Below are positions 19,401-34,400 of a stretch of DNA of 38,345 bases, in pieces. Positions within the stretch are counted from its first letter, which is position 1, and every line of letters starts with the position of its first letter. The notes under the pieces were generated by a model. The model was not told the origin of the DNA. It saw only the letters and a program-made list of their open reading frames with translations, and did no database searches. Position numbers and translations under genes: made by a program. This stretch comes from Candidatus Thorarchaeota archaeon (lineage in GTDB: Archaea > Asgardarchaeota > Thorarchaeia > Thorarchaeales > Thorarchaeaceae): positions 1-38,345 of the forward strand of contig JAOUFI010000017.1 of the NCBI GenBank assembly GCA_029858305.1. The letters are read 5' to 3'.

Positions 19401-22400
19401 TTTACACAGGAATATCTGGTCTTCCTGCCAATCCTGAAGTGATTGGACCTAGGAATGATCAACGCGGTGAAGATGCAACTAGATATGCTTTCACTAAGGA
19501 AGGTAAACCATTGGCCTACATCACTTCTGATGTGATTGATGAAAATCTTGGCCAGGTTCTAGTAGGATACCCATGGAGTCTCCCCAATTGTCCAGTTGAA
19601 GTCAAAGACAAATTACTCAATGATATGATTGAATACTGGAGGAACAAAGATGGAATTAGAGAAATTCAGACCAGTGTGGACCTTCGTTCGAAGACTTCGA
19701 GTGAACAGATAAAATATTTCAAAAAGCATGGATTTGTTCAGACAGAGAGTGCTTACTTTTTTGCGAAAGACTTTGATGTCGAAGCTACAAGTAGTCTAGA
19801 ATATGTAGGGTCTGCTGGCGCTCTTGCCGCAAAGATCGCATCGGATGATGATGTAGAGACCCTGATTGCTATTACAAAGGCAGACCCCCGTATGAGCCAA
19901 GCATTTCCAAATGAGGCTGCATATATTCCATATTTCAAAGACAAAGTCTTGAAAGATGGGCATGCTGTAATTTTGTACGATGGGGAGAAGGCAGTTGCTG
20001 CAAGTGCTCCTCTTCTTTTCAAGCCCGATGGTCAGATTTTGGTTGGAGATGAAGATAGAGTAATCATGAGATTTACCTCGATTCTACCAGATTACAGTCA
20101 TGCGTGGAAACGTCTATTGACTGAAATAGCAAAAGAGGCAAAGAACGCAGGGTGGGCAAAAACACCTATTCGAGCAGTCTTCGGTTTTAGAACGCAGGAT
20201 CGACTTGCAAAGGCAATGTCTGAGGTCATTCCAGAGCTACAGGAGACAAATAGTATCTTTGTCTATCGCGGCGAACCGGAGAAGTAGAAAATGGAAGTCG
20301 AGTACAAAGTTTGGGAACCCGACAGAGGGCTTGAGGATATCCAAGCAAAGATATTCTCTGAGGCATCTGGAGTGGGGTACAAATTTGCTTGGCGTAGATT
20401 ATTGATTGCGTTGGCGAAAGTGTACAAAAAGGCTGGTTGGGCGAACAAGCAAATGCAACCTGAGTTAGGATTTATTGCGGGAGATCCTGCTATTATTGGT
20501 CTAGCTGCGATTAGACCTGAACTTGTTGACTTCGAAATAATCATGATGAAGGAATAGGAAAATGCAGTTTACAGAGCAAAAAAAGGAGTTAGCCATTTTA
20601 ACGGTTGAGAAGAAAACTGTGCTAGGTATAGTTGGAAGTCCTCGAAAGGGTGGGAACACTGAGACCTTAGTTGATTCCGTGTTAGCTGGAGCTTCTGAGT
20701 ATGGTGCAGTTCCAGAAAAGGTCATCCTGCATGACATGAATATTTCTCCCTGTCGCGCATGCAACAGTTGTCAAAAGACAGGAAAATGCATTCAACAAGA
20801 TGATATGGATATTCTTGTAGATCTGATGCATAAGTGCGATGTTTGGGTACTTGGAACTCCTATCTATTGGTGGGGACCGAGTGCCCAGTTCAAGGCATTT
20901 GTTGACCGATGGTATGGTCTGGACCAACGTCTATTTCAGGAAAAACAGATTGTGCTTACCGTACCTATGGGTGGTGAGAATTCGAACTTGGCAAGACATA
21001 CAGTGGGCATGATGAAGGAGATATGCAATTATCTTGGAATGGAGCTTGTAGAAACGGTAATAGCCGCTGGTATGAACGGTAAGAATTCTGTAAAAGAGAA
21101 TCGTCGAATACTCGAAGATTGTCGTACAGCAGGTCTCAGAGTCATGAGAAATATCCTATCCCGGCATCGTCAATAGATTCATGAGATGCATTTGGTCTGT
21201 TCTGATGTGCAAGTACATTTTATATTTCACATCGAACCATTGAATTGGTGCTATAACGGTTGAAAATTGAACTTATGTAACTACCATCTTTTTTCCCAAT
21301 AGTGGATGCTTGTACGAGAAAATCCCAGTGAATCATATAATTTAGTTGCAGCTTCTGTAGCGGCTGCTCCAATAATCGTTACTGATTGTGGGTCATACTT
21401 TTGAAGGCGGCGAAGTCCTTCACAACAGATAGCCTTACCAAGACCTTTCCTTCTATGGTCTGGATGTACACCCACAGGTTCCAACTCTGCAAACCTACTT
21501 ACGGGATCGATTCGTACTGTTGTGAATGCCGCAAAATTGCCATCTGGAGTCACAACAACTAGATCAAGCTCCTTGTTATAGAATTCCGCCTCGCTGTAAT
21601 TTTTCGCTAAATATCGAGTCATTACTGCGCAATGTCTAAACACCGAACTGAGCACCGAATGATACTTCTCGAATTCCGTTTCAACATCAACATCCCTAAT
21701 TACATAACCCTCTGGCAGTACTACTTCTGGTATTGGTAGGCTAAGAGGACGGATTCGTTCATGCTCTGCAGGTCCTTTATCCTCATACCCCAATTCTTGC
21801 AAAAGTTCTTGCCGATACAAATCCCAATCATTTACACAGAAGAAGACTAGCTTTTTATCTTGATCTTTTTGGTAGTTTTTAATCTGCTCTTCTAGCCAGA
21901 GTACAAGTTCTCTCTCAAGATGTCGATATTCAGGATGGATTAAGATTCGGCAATCGCCTTCAGGTTTGATTATTGTCACAGCTACAATCTGATTGGCTGA
22001 GTCTTTTTTCTCATCGTCTTCCCAAATCTTGACTTGCTCATCTTCTTCATCTACATACTCGGGGCCACATGGACCCCGCCACATATTTTCAAACATTGAT
22101 GGAATCCAGTTCTGGTACGTCTTTGTGATATTGTATGTTTCAATGAGAAAATCTCTGACTCTGGAATAATCTTCATTCCGGTGAAATGAGTATTTAGTGA
22201 TTGTCAAGGTTATTTCAAAGGAGTGCCATCTTTCACACGATAAAAGCGTTGAGTCAAACGCATCAAAAATGGCATCTTGTATACCATAGAAAGGAGTGAG
22301 ATGTTATTCCCACTAGTTCGAAATTAGAGAGTGTCATGGTTTTGAAAATCTCTCACCATGGAGAAAGAACATTCAAGAAAATTTGCTTTTGATTGGTAAT

Positions 22401-25400
22401 TTAATCGTGAAAGCGGAACCCTTTCCTGGTATACTGGTTACCAAAATCTTTCCCCCATGCATTTCGACCAATGAACGAGAAATCCAGAGTCCCAACCCCG
22501 TCCCTCCGGCTTTAATGGTTTCAGGATTTTCAGCTCTGAAGAACTTTGTAAATAACTTCTCCTGTTCATCTGTCGACATTCCTATTCCTGAATCTGTGAC
22601 TTTGATATAAAGAAAACCATCTTTTTCTTCCCCTGAAATGCTTATTATCCCACCAGAGGGAGTGTATTTGTAAGCATTTGATAGAAGATTGATGATGACT
22701 TGATTAATCCATTGACTATCGGCTTCCACTGCCGGCAAGCTTGGATGAACAGTTACCTTCAGTTTTAATTTCTTAGCATCAATCTGAGGTCGTAATAGTT
22801 CAACTGCGTTATCCACAATTTCGTGAATCTTTAGTTTACGCAGATCTAGTTTAATTGCGCCAGCCTCAAGTCGAGAAACAACAAGAAGGCGGTTTACAAT
22901 TTCAGCAAGATTATCTGCGTTTCTTAGAATGGTTTTCAGAAAATCTGTTTGTTCATTAGTGAGCTCTCCGGCATCTCCTTCTAGCATCATTTCAGTATAA
23001 CCACGAATTGATGTTAATGGTGTTCGGAATTCGTGCGATACCAAAGATACAAATTCCGATTTCATTCGTTCTAACTCCCGTTCACGTGTTACATCACGAA
23101 ATACGAAAAGATGTCCCAAGTATTCTTTCCTAACATTTTCTACGGGAGCGGAGTAGACATCCAACTCTCTTTTCTGGGGCCAGATTTGATTCACTGTTTC
23201 TCGATGTTCAGAAATTTGATTCTCCTTTACACTATTTATTATGTTCATTATTTTCGAAGAGTCCTCGAAGACTTTATCCCAATGGGAATTAAAGTTATGA
23301 AAGGGTTGACCGATTGCGTCTTGAGCAACTAATGAGAAAAATCTACCAAAGGCTCTGTTAAGCCATAACATCTTATCATTAACTGAGAGTAACATAACTG
23401 CCTCGCTAGTTGCATCGAGCATCGCATCTGTTGTACATCTGGCTTCTTCTAGTTCTGTCATCAAAGGAACAACACCATCGAGAACTGTGGTTTGTTGTTT
23501 TTCTGAAACTTTCCAATTATGAATATCTTTCATATCCTCTTTCATTGCAATATAATAGGCATTGTTACTTTCTTCAGTTTTAACTGGAATTATCGACATC
23601 AATTCTGTGTAGAATGTTCCATCCTTTTTTCGATTTATCAGGACTCCAGACCATACTACACCAGAGGTTATCGTGTCCCAAATATCCTTGTAAAATTCTG
23701 AATCATGATACCCGGATTTGAGAAGGTTAGTTTTTTTCCCAATTGCTTCTTCAGGGGAGTAACCAGTGATGCGAGTAAATGTATCATTGACCCAAATTAT
23801 GATACCATTAGAATCAGCCACTAAAACACCATTTATTTCTAGAACTGATGCTCTGATTTTTTCCCATTCTTCTTTTCTAAGAGCACTTGGTAGATTAGTC
23901 AAAGATATTCCCTTCTTTATACTTGATACAATTTATGAAACTATTAGTTACCCCTTCCTGAAATGACAGCATCAAACCAACCTTGTATAATCCTAGGATC
24001 GCAGCCTCTAAGTTCTGACGCTAAATATTCCTTCAATTTTTCTGGTGAATATTCCCTCGGATCTTTGCGATAAACAAGAGGTGCATGACCTTCACCGGCG
24101 GAATATTTGCCTGAAAATGGATTGACAGAATACTCAGAGGAGTGTTTAGCAGCTATCGACTCAATTCTGCTCCATAACATTGTTTTTCTATTTTGTCTTA
24201 TTTGGATTGAGCTTCCATATGCTTTGATAAGCTCATAAATATGCGTCACCTTGTTCCGGACCAGCATTATTTCAATAGCAAGCTGTTCTCGCTCATCATC
24301 CAGAAATTGTTTCAAGTCACCTTGCTCTATTTTTCTAGTCAGATTATATTTCGGATTGTAGTTACTTAATTGTCTAGCTTCATTATGAATCTGCAAGAAT
24401 AAGTTGATAGTAGCCTTGTCCAATCGTTCGTATTCTCTTACATTTTGATTTTTGCCGTTTTCACTGATGCTACTAGTTTGCTCAATAAGCTCACCAGTTC
24501 TTGAACCTACGAGTAGCATCACTGCCTCATAACACTCCTTGTCCCAAGTAGACGTGGCTCTCATGGCTCTTCCTCGAAGTTGTTGCCATGCCGTTACATT
24601 TCGTGTCGCTGTTGTGTCTATGAGGAGATCTGGTCTAATGACATTCCATCCAGTTCTCGCCCAATTTGATACAACTATAACATTAATTGATAGTTTCTCT
24701 GCATCAATGATTCGACCAGCTAAATCATACATGAGTTGCTTCATTTCTCCCTGAGGCATTTTCACAACAAAGAATTTCATTTTTCTACCTGATGCTTGGT
24801 ACAATTCTGCTGTCGGAGCTTTCGCGAAGCGAGCTGCGATGATTCCATAATTGTAGAAATCAGTTATCCATTTCTGCATGTGACGATTTTCCAAACTCAA
24901 TCTTGACCTAAGTTTGGGAATATCATCTTTCTCTATTAATTTAGGCAACGCTTTTTGAAGTGGTTTTATAACTTCTCTCTCAAATTCTGCAGGTCTTATC
25001 GCTCCTATCGAAGTAAGTTTATTGGCATACTTCATTAAAACTGAATCGAACAACTCTTTGAACTTACTGATATTCTCTGGAGAAAGATTCAATCCCGTTA
25101 TCAGGAGCCTAAAGAGAATATCTCCCAATTCTATCTTCATAATGTCCTCTTTTATGTAATTTGCGATTCGTTGTGGAGCCTGATTATTCTCTGTCCATGG
25201 AAGATATAACTCACTTGAAAGTACAGCCATAGGATATAGTCCACGTTGGTCAAGCAGTTGGGCAAAAATACCCGCTACTCCTGCGTATCCTGGAGTCGCA
25301 GGTCCTTCCTCCCATTGAATACGTTTACTTTGCCCAAAAACAATTGCAGCATTTATTCCCCTTACAGCTCTTTCTGCTTTTATTATCGAATTCACCGATT

Positions 25401-28400
25401 CTACAAGTCCTTCACCCATTCGATATTGGTAACCGCTTAGAGATGTGTAAAGGCCTAGGATTGTAGTTGATAGAATATCTCTGACTATAGCTTGGATTTT
25501 GATCTTTGATAGTTTTGAATTGGCAATTTTATACAATGACTTTGTATCTAACTTATTTCCATATTCTTGCATTTCAAGACGATATATCATGTCTGGAGAA
25601 TTTAGTAGACTAATTAATTCTTGCCGCAATTTCATCAAAAAATCTAACATTACTATGAATCTACTCTTTCTCTCCTGTTGTTCACTGATAGGGAGACCAA
25701 CAATCATTTTCTCAAGAAGATCTGAATCAGATAAATTCTCAGCAATCTGAATTATACTAATCATCTGCCATTCATAATAATTCAAATCTTCGCCACTTTT
25801 CCAACTATGATAACGGTCTGTTAATGCAATCTCTTGGTCCGTTCTTCCTGAGAAAATACCCAGAATATCCCGACCAATGGCGATCTGTTTTTCCAAGGGT
25901 ATTTGACTAAATACTGATCTTAAATTCGCAGAACCAAGAATATCAATGAATTCACGTATTAACGATTTATAGGAATTTAGATAGAAGAGTATAGTTCTTT
26001 CTCTTTCAGAATGAGTAAATGGAAGCCCAAACTCAGCAAAAGGAGCTACAAAGCCATATGCTATCAATTCAGCTGAAGACAGAGTATAGACTAGTTGCAA
26101 TCCTAACTCTTGAAATCGTTCCCTGAATGCAATAGCTGTTCCAGTGAAGCCAATGAGTCCTTCTAGACTTCCGTCGTGCAGCCATTCTAGGAGTAATTTC
26201 GTAATCTCTGTTGAAACACTATCATCAGCGGCAACAACCTTGTGAACTTCGTCTAAAATCACATACCGGATGTTGCTACCCTGAAGGAGTTTTTCGATGG
26301 ATATCGCATCAAATCCTCCTTTACCTTTTGAAGATCCCAACTGAGCAAGAGATTGATATGTCATGACAAGAATAGGTGGTGAAGAGTCCAATTCCTTCTT
26401 ACGTTCTTCATAATCAATCGGCGTACCTGCATATACATCATCGGGTGGAAGATTGAGTCCTTTGGTTTCATAGCACAATTCTCGAATCCATTGTTGTTCA
26501 TAGTTGACTGTCGGTACTAGAATTAGAATTGACTCACCTGGTGACATTGTCGCCATCCAATCTTGAATAGCCATCATACCGATGAGTGTCTTTCCCGAAC
26601 CTGTAGGTGCCTCAACTAGCTGTCCCTGGTATCCAAATCCTCGAAATATAGTGAATGCATCACGTTGATATGGCCGCGGAATTGATGAGTTATTTAGATC
26701 AAAGTACGACCATGCATTATACTTCGATTTAATAGATTCTGAAAGATTAAGATTAATCAATGCAGACACGAACATGTCTGCGATTAACTCTTCAAAAGAT
26801 GTGAGTTTCTTGAAGAATTTTTGAAACGATTTTCTACGGTTAATAATATTTGAAACGCCTGGAAAACCACCCCTCTGAAACTCTTGATAGATTTCTGCAC
26901 CTAGAAAAGACTGAAGACTTGAATCATCTAAATTTGTGTGTATATATGGTCGTTTTGTTCTTGTATAGCGTGTACCCGTCTTCATCAAGTGTCCTTTCTC
27001 TACTAACTCGAGAAGCTGCTTTTTGATAACTAAAGTCGCAATTTCCTGTACGAAGATATGTTGATTTACATCTTCTACTAATTTCGACTCCTCAAGGGAT
27101 TCCTTGGATTCCTGAAATGCTCTAATGATAAGGTCGGAGATCAATGACTTCAATATGTTTTCATCCAAGGTCAGTGGGAATGGGATTGTATTCGGTGCTT
27201 CAATATGCATCTCTTGTAACGGTGCATTGAGCGCAATTAGACTTCTTAGAGAAGAAACCATCAATGTAGCTTTCCGATTAAGAAGCGAATGTCTCATTAA
27301 TTTCAATGTAACTTCATAAAATTCTGCCAAGGCATAGAAGCTGCCTCGCATACTAGTAATGTCTCCAGTTTTTAAACTCTCAATGAAATCTTGATGGAGT
27401 CTGGAAGCAAAATATTGAGCTCGCCAATATTGTATCGATTTTATTGTGGGAGTTTCATGATCAACGAAGAGTCCTGTAGTTGGCTCCATCAAGGGCATTG
27501 TTTCACCCTCAATTGGTGCATCAGTGTCGGATTCGTCGAATTCTTCTTCCACACTCAATCCTCCACTATCTCATTTATTCACCTTGACGCCCTTAATGAG
27601 AGCGACATTTATTCTCTCAATCAATTCTCTTGGACTGAATGGCTTAGTGATATAATCATCTGCACCCATTGATAGCCCCTTAATCATATCTGCATCTTCA
27701 GTCTTTGAAGTTAGCATTATTATTACAGGTGAATCTTCTCGAAGTTTTGCCTTCACTTCTGATACTACCTGATATCCGTCTTTTCCCGGCATCAATATAT
27801 CTACAATCAGAACATCCGGTTTTTCTCGAAGTACTTTCTCAATCCCCTCCTCACCATTTGATGCAGTAGAAACATTGAATCTTGCTTTGGATAATTTCAG
27901 ACGGATAAGTTGTAGGATGTCTGCTTCATCATCAACAACAATCACCCTAATCCTTTCATCTGTTTTTTGGTCAACACCTATTTCCTCAAATTGATTTCTT
28001 ATTATAATCATTATTTGAACCGAACACGCATATGTAATGCATCCAAAAATAATGAGTATAATAGCAGTCCAATTACCTCCAATGAAGGCAAGTATTCCAG
28101 GGACTATTCCGAGAATCGTCCCCATGAATAAGCTAAATATCGCAACTAGGAAAAGTATCAGCTTCTTAATCCTCATTCTCATCCTAAATTATAACCTGCC
28201 TTTTATTTTTCATAATATTACTGCAAATAGCAATTCTATCACATTATGCTACACGAAATGGTAAGACTTGCCTTAATGTTTGAATTCAATTTTCTCAACA
28301 GTAAATGATTAATGACAAGAATCCTAAAGAACTATATAAATCAAGAATATATGGCAATCTCAATTATGACTTTCCCGGTATTGAATATCTGATATCTTTT

Positions 28401-31400
28401 TGGAGAAAACAGTTAAGGTGCTTTTACATCAAAGATTCTTTTTCAGAAGCTAGATGTCATCAAAATTTTACTGCGGCGATAATAACTGCAAAGAAGATAA
28501 CTGCGGTAAATATGACGAAAATTAATTCTGAAGCAAAGTAAAGGTTAGAATGACCAAAACTCTGAAGATAAATAAAATAAACGCTCATTGATAGCGTAAT
28601 CAATACTATGACCATTAGAAATAGCAGACATTGAGAAATTGGAAAAGAGTGAAATATTCGACTTCATTTGCGAGTCTAACTGGAATCCTAAGAGTCAACG
28701 AAAAGAATGAGTGATTCGTATGATACAAAAACGATTGGAGAGTATCAAAGCAGTAATTTTTGACTTGGGGGATACACTCTACACACTACCATACTCAGTT
28801 GATGATTATCATATGAGATTTTTGAGAGAAGTCTGTGGGGATGACTTCACCGTGTCCTATAGCGAACTTGATCGAGCACATGATGCCGCTGAAGCTGCAT
28901 TGGACAGGCTAATTGAAGAATCTGCAACAAGTCCTGACTATGCCTTAACTACTGATGAATGGATTCTCTTTGATCGAATTCTTCTAGAGAATCTTGGTGT
29001 GAAGGAGAACATTGATGAGAAATCCAGAAAATACCAACAGCTCTGGGATAGACTAATCACGAGTCAGCCAAATAAGCTGCGACCAGGCGCAAAAGAACTC
29101 TTGGAAGAATTGGGTGAACGAGGATTCAAGATGGGAATTGCGTCCAATTGGGACCAGAGTCCTCATGATTTGCTGTCTGATTCAGGAATCCGACATTTTT
29201 TCCAGAGTCTTCAATGGACCCTGGTTAAGGGATATGCCAAACCTTCTCCCTATATGTTGATAATGAATGCTTATGAGCTAGGCGTGAATCCTTTACGGTG
29301 CACCTTTGTTGGAAATAAAGAAAACCTAGATGTGGAAGCAGCTCGAAAAGCAGGAATGCTTCCAATCTGGCTCAACAATTCAGCAGGAAGTTCATCAGAG
29401 CTTAGGGAAGACACCCTAATCATTAGCGAATTACGGGAGCTTCTTAATTATTTGCCACTGAGAGTTTGATTGTATATTAGTGTAATGAGATGTCCTACCT
29501 CATTATGTCAAAGTTATGTATACAACAGCATATTTCCTAATCTTATCCAGTATTTCATAGGTGTTAGAAGGTTAACCAAGTTAACCCTCAATTAGTCGTT
29601 TACTACCAGGAGTGCGTCTTGTACTAATGGCATACAATCTCTATGGGTAGTTTATCTGTGCCGACTTGCATGAACAAGTATGAAGCGGACAGATCAGACG
29701 AGATTATCTGATTTCATCGAGCCTGCAGAAAACACTCCCGCAGAGCCATCGCTTCATTCAGTAAAGGCAACCAACACCCCGGTTCAGATAACAGAATCTA
29801 CCCGAAAGCGTCAGGAACTTTCGCTATGGAATAAAACAATGAATAAAGATGAAGATTGGGGTGTCTGTGACCTGAATGATACAGTGCTACTTGTTCGCTT
29901 GATTGATGGTCACATTCATGCTCATGGCCAAGAGGCTGTCTGCAAGTGGTGTGGTGGTTTCCTTGAGATTCGCGATGATAAGATATTTTGTGCTGGTCAA
30001 TGCAAGAGATATCAGGGCGAGTTCTCGAGAGACCTCAATGAGTTTCTCAGGTGGGAAGGAGTCAAGTCGTACACGCTCCGAAAGATAGTAGCTGAAATCG
30101 AGCACCTCGAGCTCGAACCGCAAGACCTCATGCCCCTCGACTATGTTCCAAATTGGTCAGTCCTCTATGAGTATGAGGATGAGTCTTACGAGGAATCATA
30201 ATCCATGGTCATCTCGAAAGAGTAATTAGCCTCACTGCGCAGTGTCATGGAACATTTGGTGATTCACTATGACAGAAATACCAATGGCTAGTGGCGGTTC
30301 TGAAGGAACAAGACCCAGAGAGGTGACGATAGCTGGTTATTTGATTCTACTTGAAGCAATAACTGGTCTAATCGCAGCAGGTATTACATACTATATTTGG
30401 GAGGATGAACTCTCCCTTTTGGGAATTGTTCTTGCAATTGTCGCCTTCTGGCTATACACCATGATTTTGAAACAAGACTACTCTGCATGGATGATAACTG
30501 TGATTTTCAATATCTTAGCTGTCTTCCTATATGCTACAGGTAGTAATTGGGCCGGTGTTGGTCTGAGTCTTATCTGTTTCATCTACCTGATTTCACCCAA
30601 CGTGAAAGTACACTTTACAAAATGAGCACCTAGGCTGGTTCTCCAGCCTACCTTTTTTCTTTTAGAGAGTAGATCTAGAATTCTACTGGATTCTTTTCGT
30701 ATAGCAGAAATCTACGACCTATGAACTCTTGATCAACATAGCCAAGACTAAGTGCCCATTCAGTAGGGCCTGGGCCCAGAAAGAAAACGGCTCTGTCGGC
30801 TTTTGAAGTAATGACCTCGTCTAATATTCTAGACATAATATCTACAAAGATTGCTCTGTCAGTACTGAAGACAGTATATGCCGCTGTCAATTCATCTTTG
30901 CGTCGTCTGTCAACTTTGCAATATAGTGCTTGTGCAAGGCCTGCTTCATCAATAACAACTTTGAATTCAGTGTGTTTCTCAAGTCGCTTAAGTCCTTCAA
31001 GGCTCTTGAAGTCAAACTCCCAAGCCATTGGAAGAGTTGTACTCGGAATCAAGTCTGGATTCAGTGATACTAGCTCGAATAACCTTTCTGAACTTGCCTT
31101 TAGAGGTACGATGCTTGAACTTGGCTTGGGGTGGTTTGGATACGGACTGTAAAGCCGGAAGTATCCCACACTGTCAGCTTTATGAAAACCTGTTTTCTCT
31201 GCTACTCTTTGAGATGCCTCATTTTGTGAGCTTGTGGCATACCACAATATCCTCACACGATTCTCGCGAGCTCGCTGTACGATTGCGTCAGTGATCCTAA
31301 TGCCATATCCTTTATGTCGAAATCCATCTTTCACCCGAAGCCCTTGTACCCAAGCTATGCTCGTACCACTTACAAGTTCGAGATTGCTCATACAAACAAG

Positions 31401-34400
31401 TTCATTCTCTTCAAAGATGCCTAGTGTTGTAGCAAGGGGATCTTCTACCCATTTCGGAAAAGATTCCGGAACATAGTCGTTTCCTTCCCACACAGTTTGA
31501 CAGAGAAGGTTTACTTGGTTCTGATCTTCAATTGTCAACTCACGTAAAGTGCTAGGCATGGAAAATCGAGCAGGATGCATTCCTTAAGAACAGTGCGGCA
31601 TGGATATCAGCGTAGACGAATGTTAGACCTAATCATAATAATCAGATTGCATCTCGGATTCTGACGAAGGTTCATTGACATGGACAAACTTGCCGCAGTT
31701 CTGGCATTGAATCATTCCGTCATCTCTCATCACGAGAACTCGGAATGAGTATTGTGCATGGCAATTTGGGCAGACAAAGATTCTGAGATTTGAAATCTCT
31801 CGAAATGATGACATGTCTTTGTCTTCATATCCCATAATCATGTCCATAAACCGTCTTTCCATTATTTCATCGGAACAAAGGCCAGTAAACCATGGTTGAT
31901 AGGCATAGATTTTGAATGTCGCGGCTCCAACATCCCTCAGATACTCTATAAGAAGGACTAGGAACCCAGTTGTAATATTGAATATATGTGTACTAGAAAG
32001 GATATGTCCGCAATCAACAAAATCGCTCAATAATAAATCAATCCCACGTTCTAAGAATCCTTTCCTGTCATGCCAAATATCTGGCATTGATTTCAAAAAA
32101 CCGCGGAGTTCCGTTTCATCAATACCTATGAGTTGTGCCATCTTCACAGATTCGATCCTCCTGCATGCATTATGCTCATGAACGCATATGATACTAGCTT
32201 CCATTCAAAGGTAATTTTGGAAGATTAGACAATAATGATGATGCACGTTTGATACGTAGGTTGTTGGATATCCCCAACATCCAAGCTTCTTGTTGTCTTG
32301 GCACCATATCATCTCTTGACGTAATTCATAGTCTTCGGATATTCTCTTTGCCAAGTCCCAGGCGATTGGTTTTAATTTTCCATCGATGTCCCTCATATTC
32401 TGAACAACTATTGTGAGATATGCCTTCTCTCTCAACAGCGATTTTAGATTGCCAAGTAATTTCCCCAAGGTGTTGACATACTCATCATAATTTGCAATAT
32501 TTCCGAGATCTCTTTCTGAATCACTGTAGTATTGTTTGAATCCTTCTTTTTCTCGTAGCTTGTGAACTGAGTCATTGCCGCCTCTGGACTTACGAAGCAT
32601 ATCCCAATATGGCGGCGATGTAATCAAATAATCAAAGACTGGTGGAGAATCTCCAAATCGACGCATGATCAGGGTTTCAGCATCCTGCGAATCGCCAGCA
32701 AGAAGATACTGTGTTCCAGAACCCTTCATCTCTGAGAGGTGTTTCTTTCCTGATTCAACGAACTCATCATGTAGCTCAATGCCTACTGCATTTCTGTCAG
32801 ACTCTCTGCATGCGATGAGTGTACTTCCCACTCCTGCAAAGGGATCTAAGACCCATGTTCCTTGTTTTGTGAAAAAACTGATGAATCGCTTGACAAGTTC
32901 TTCTGGGAATTTAGCAGGATGTTCTAATTGGTCAGCTGACCGTGAGCGTGGATTCAAAACGAACCAAGATTTGGTTGATTTGACCCATGATTTTGCATCA
33001 AGATCATTGAGAGTTTTTTTAGGAATACTTGTCAACAGATACACCGTTGAATCCATAAATCCACTAGAGTCATAAGTATAGCTACTCCAATGAGCTTAAT
33101 TCATAATGCATCTTGGCGTTTGTGTATAATATAGGAGAGCTAGCAATGTCGTCCATTTGGAAACAGAAAACAGGTTTGATGATTGTCCTAGTATTTGGGA
33201 TTATTATTGGAGCAGGAGGCTTGATTTTCATTAGTCCTCCGTCCGGAGGAGGTATTTCTGCAACTGTGACAACTGCAGGTTCTACTACAGTATATCCCCT
33301 TTCACAAATCTGGGCGACCTATTTTCCGGCAGATGTTCCCGGATTGGTTCTAAATCCTAACTCAGGAGGGAGCGGGCTTGGGCAGTCATTGGTTAGCCAA
33401 GGACTCATTGATATAGGTGCGACAAGTTCGTATCCAAAACAAGAATACATTGATGAAAATCCGTCAGTTGAGATCCTTCCTATATCTGCTGATGCGCTTG
33501 CAATTGTTGTTAATGAGGCAGTGAATGGTTCTGAGTTCAAGATGGACTGCGATATGGTTGTTGCTGTATTTCAGAGAAATGTAACTACGTGGGAGGAATT
33601 TGCATCAACTTTCGATGTTACAATTACACAAACAGGAGCAATCAGTGTGTATGCTCGTTCCGATGCTAGTGGCACAACCGCAACATTTGCCAAATGGCTC
33701 GAAACAGCAGATGAGAATATCAACTCTAATGGAGCGGAATATGAGTGGAACCTGGGTCACGAAGAGGCACTCTCATTTCCTGCAGGTGTGAATTCTGTTG
33801 ATGGTAATCCAAGTGTATCTTCTGGAGTCCTTTCTGATGATCATGGAATTGGCTATGTGAGTCTTGCATTTATGGAGGGAGGTGTGGTTGTTGATCTCTA
33901 CAACCCTGGCAACGATGAGTGGGTCACACCTTCAGTTGCAAACGCGATTAAAGCCATTCCTGCCAATTTCACAAATCCGGGGCAAGACATCATGAACTCT
34001 AACATTGCTGGAGCATATCCAGTTGCAAGAGTATTATATTATCTTGTAAATCGTGAGTATCTCAGATCTCATGCAGTTACTTTTCTAAGCTGGTGTCTAT
34101 TGCAGGGTCAAACTCATGTGCATGAAGTAGGATATGTGCCTATCAATGGAACAGCTGCTCAGAGATATTCACTCAATATTGTAGCGGATTTGATACAGAA
34201 TCTATCTTAGATGAAATACTTCTAAGTGGTGAATGACCATGACTGAAGAGAACGAAACTATTACTATGCAGGAAGAGGAGCAGATTCATTCATGGCATTC
34301 ACAACTATTAAGAAACATTTCTAAATCATTGCACGACTTTCGAATGGCAGATAGACCTGGCAAAGTAGATATGCTTGGAAAATGGGGTCTCTTCATTCCG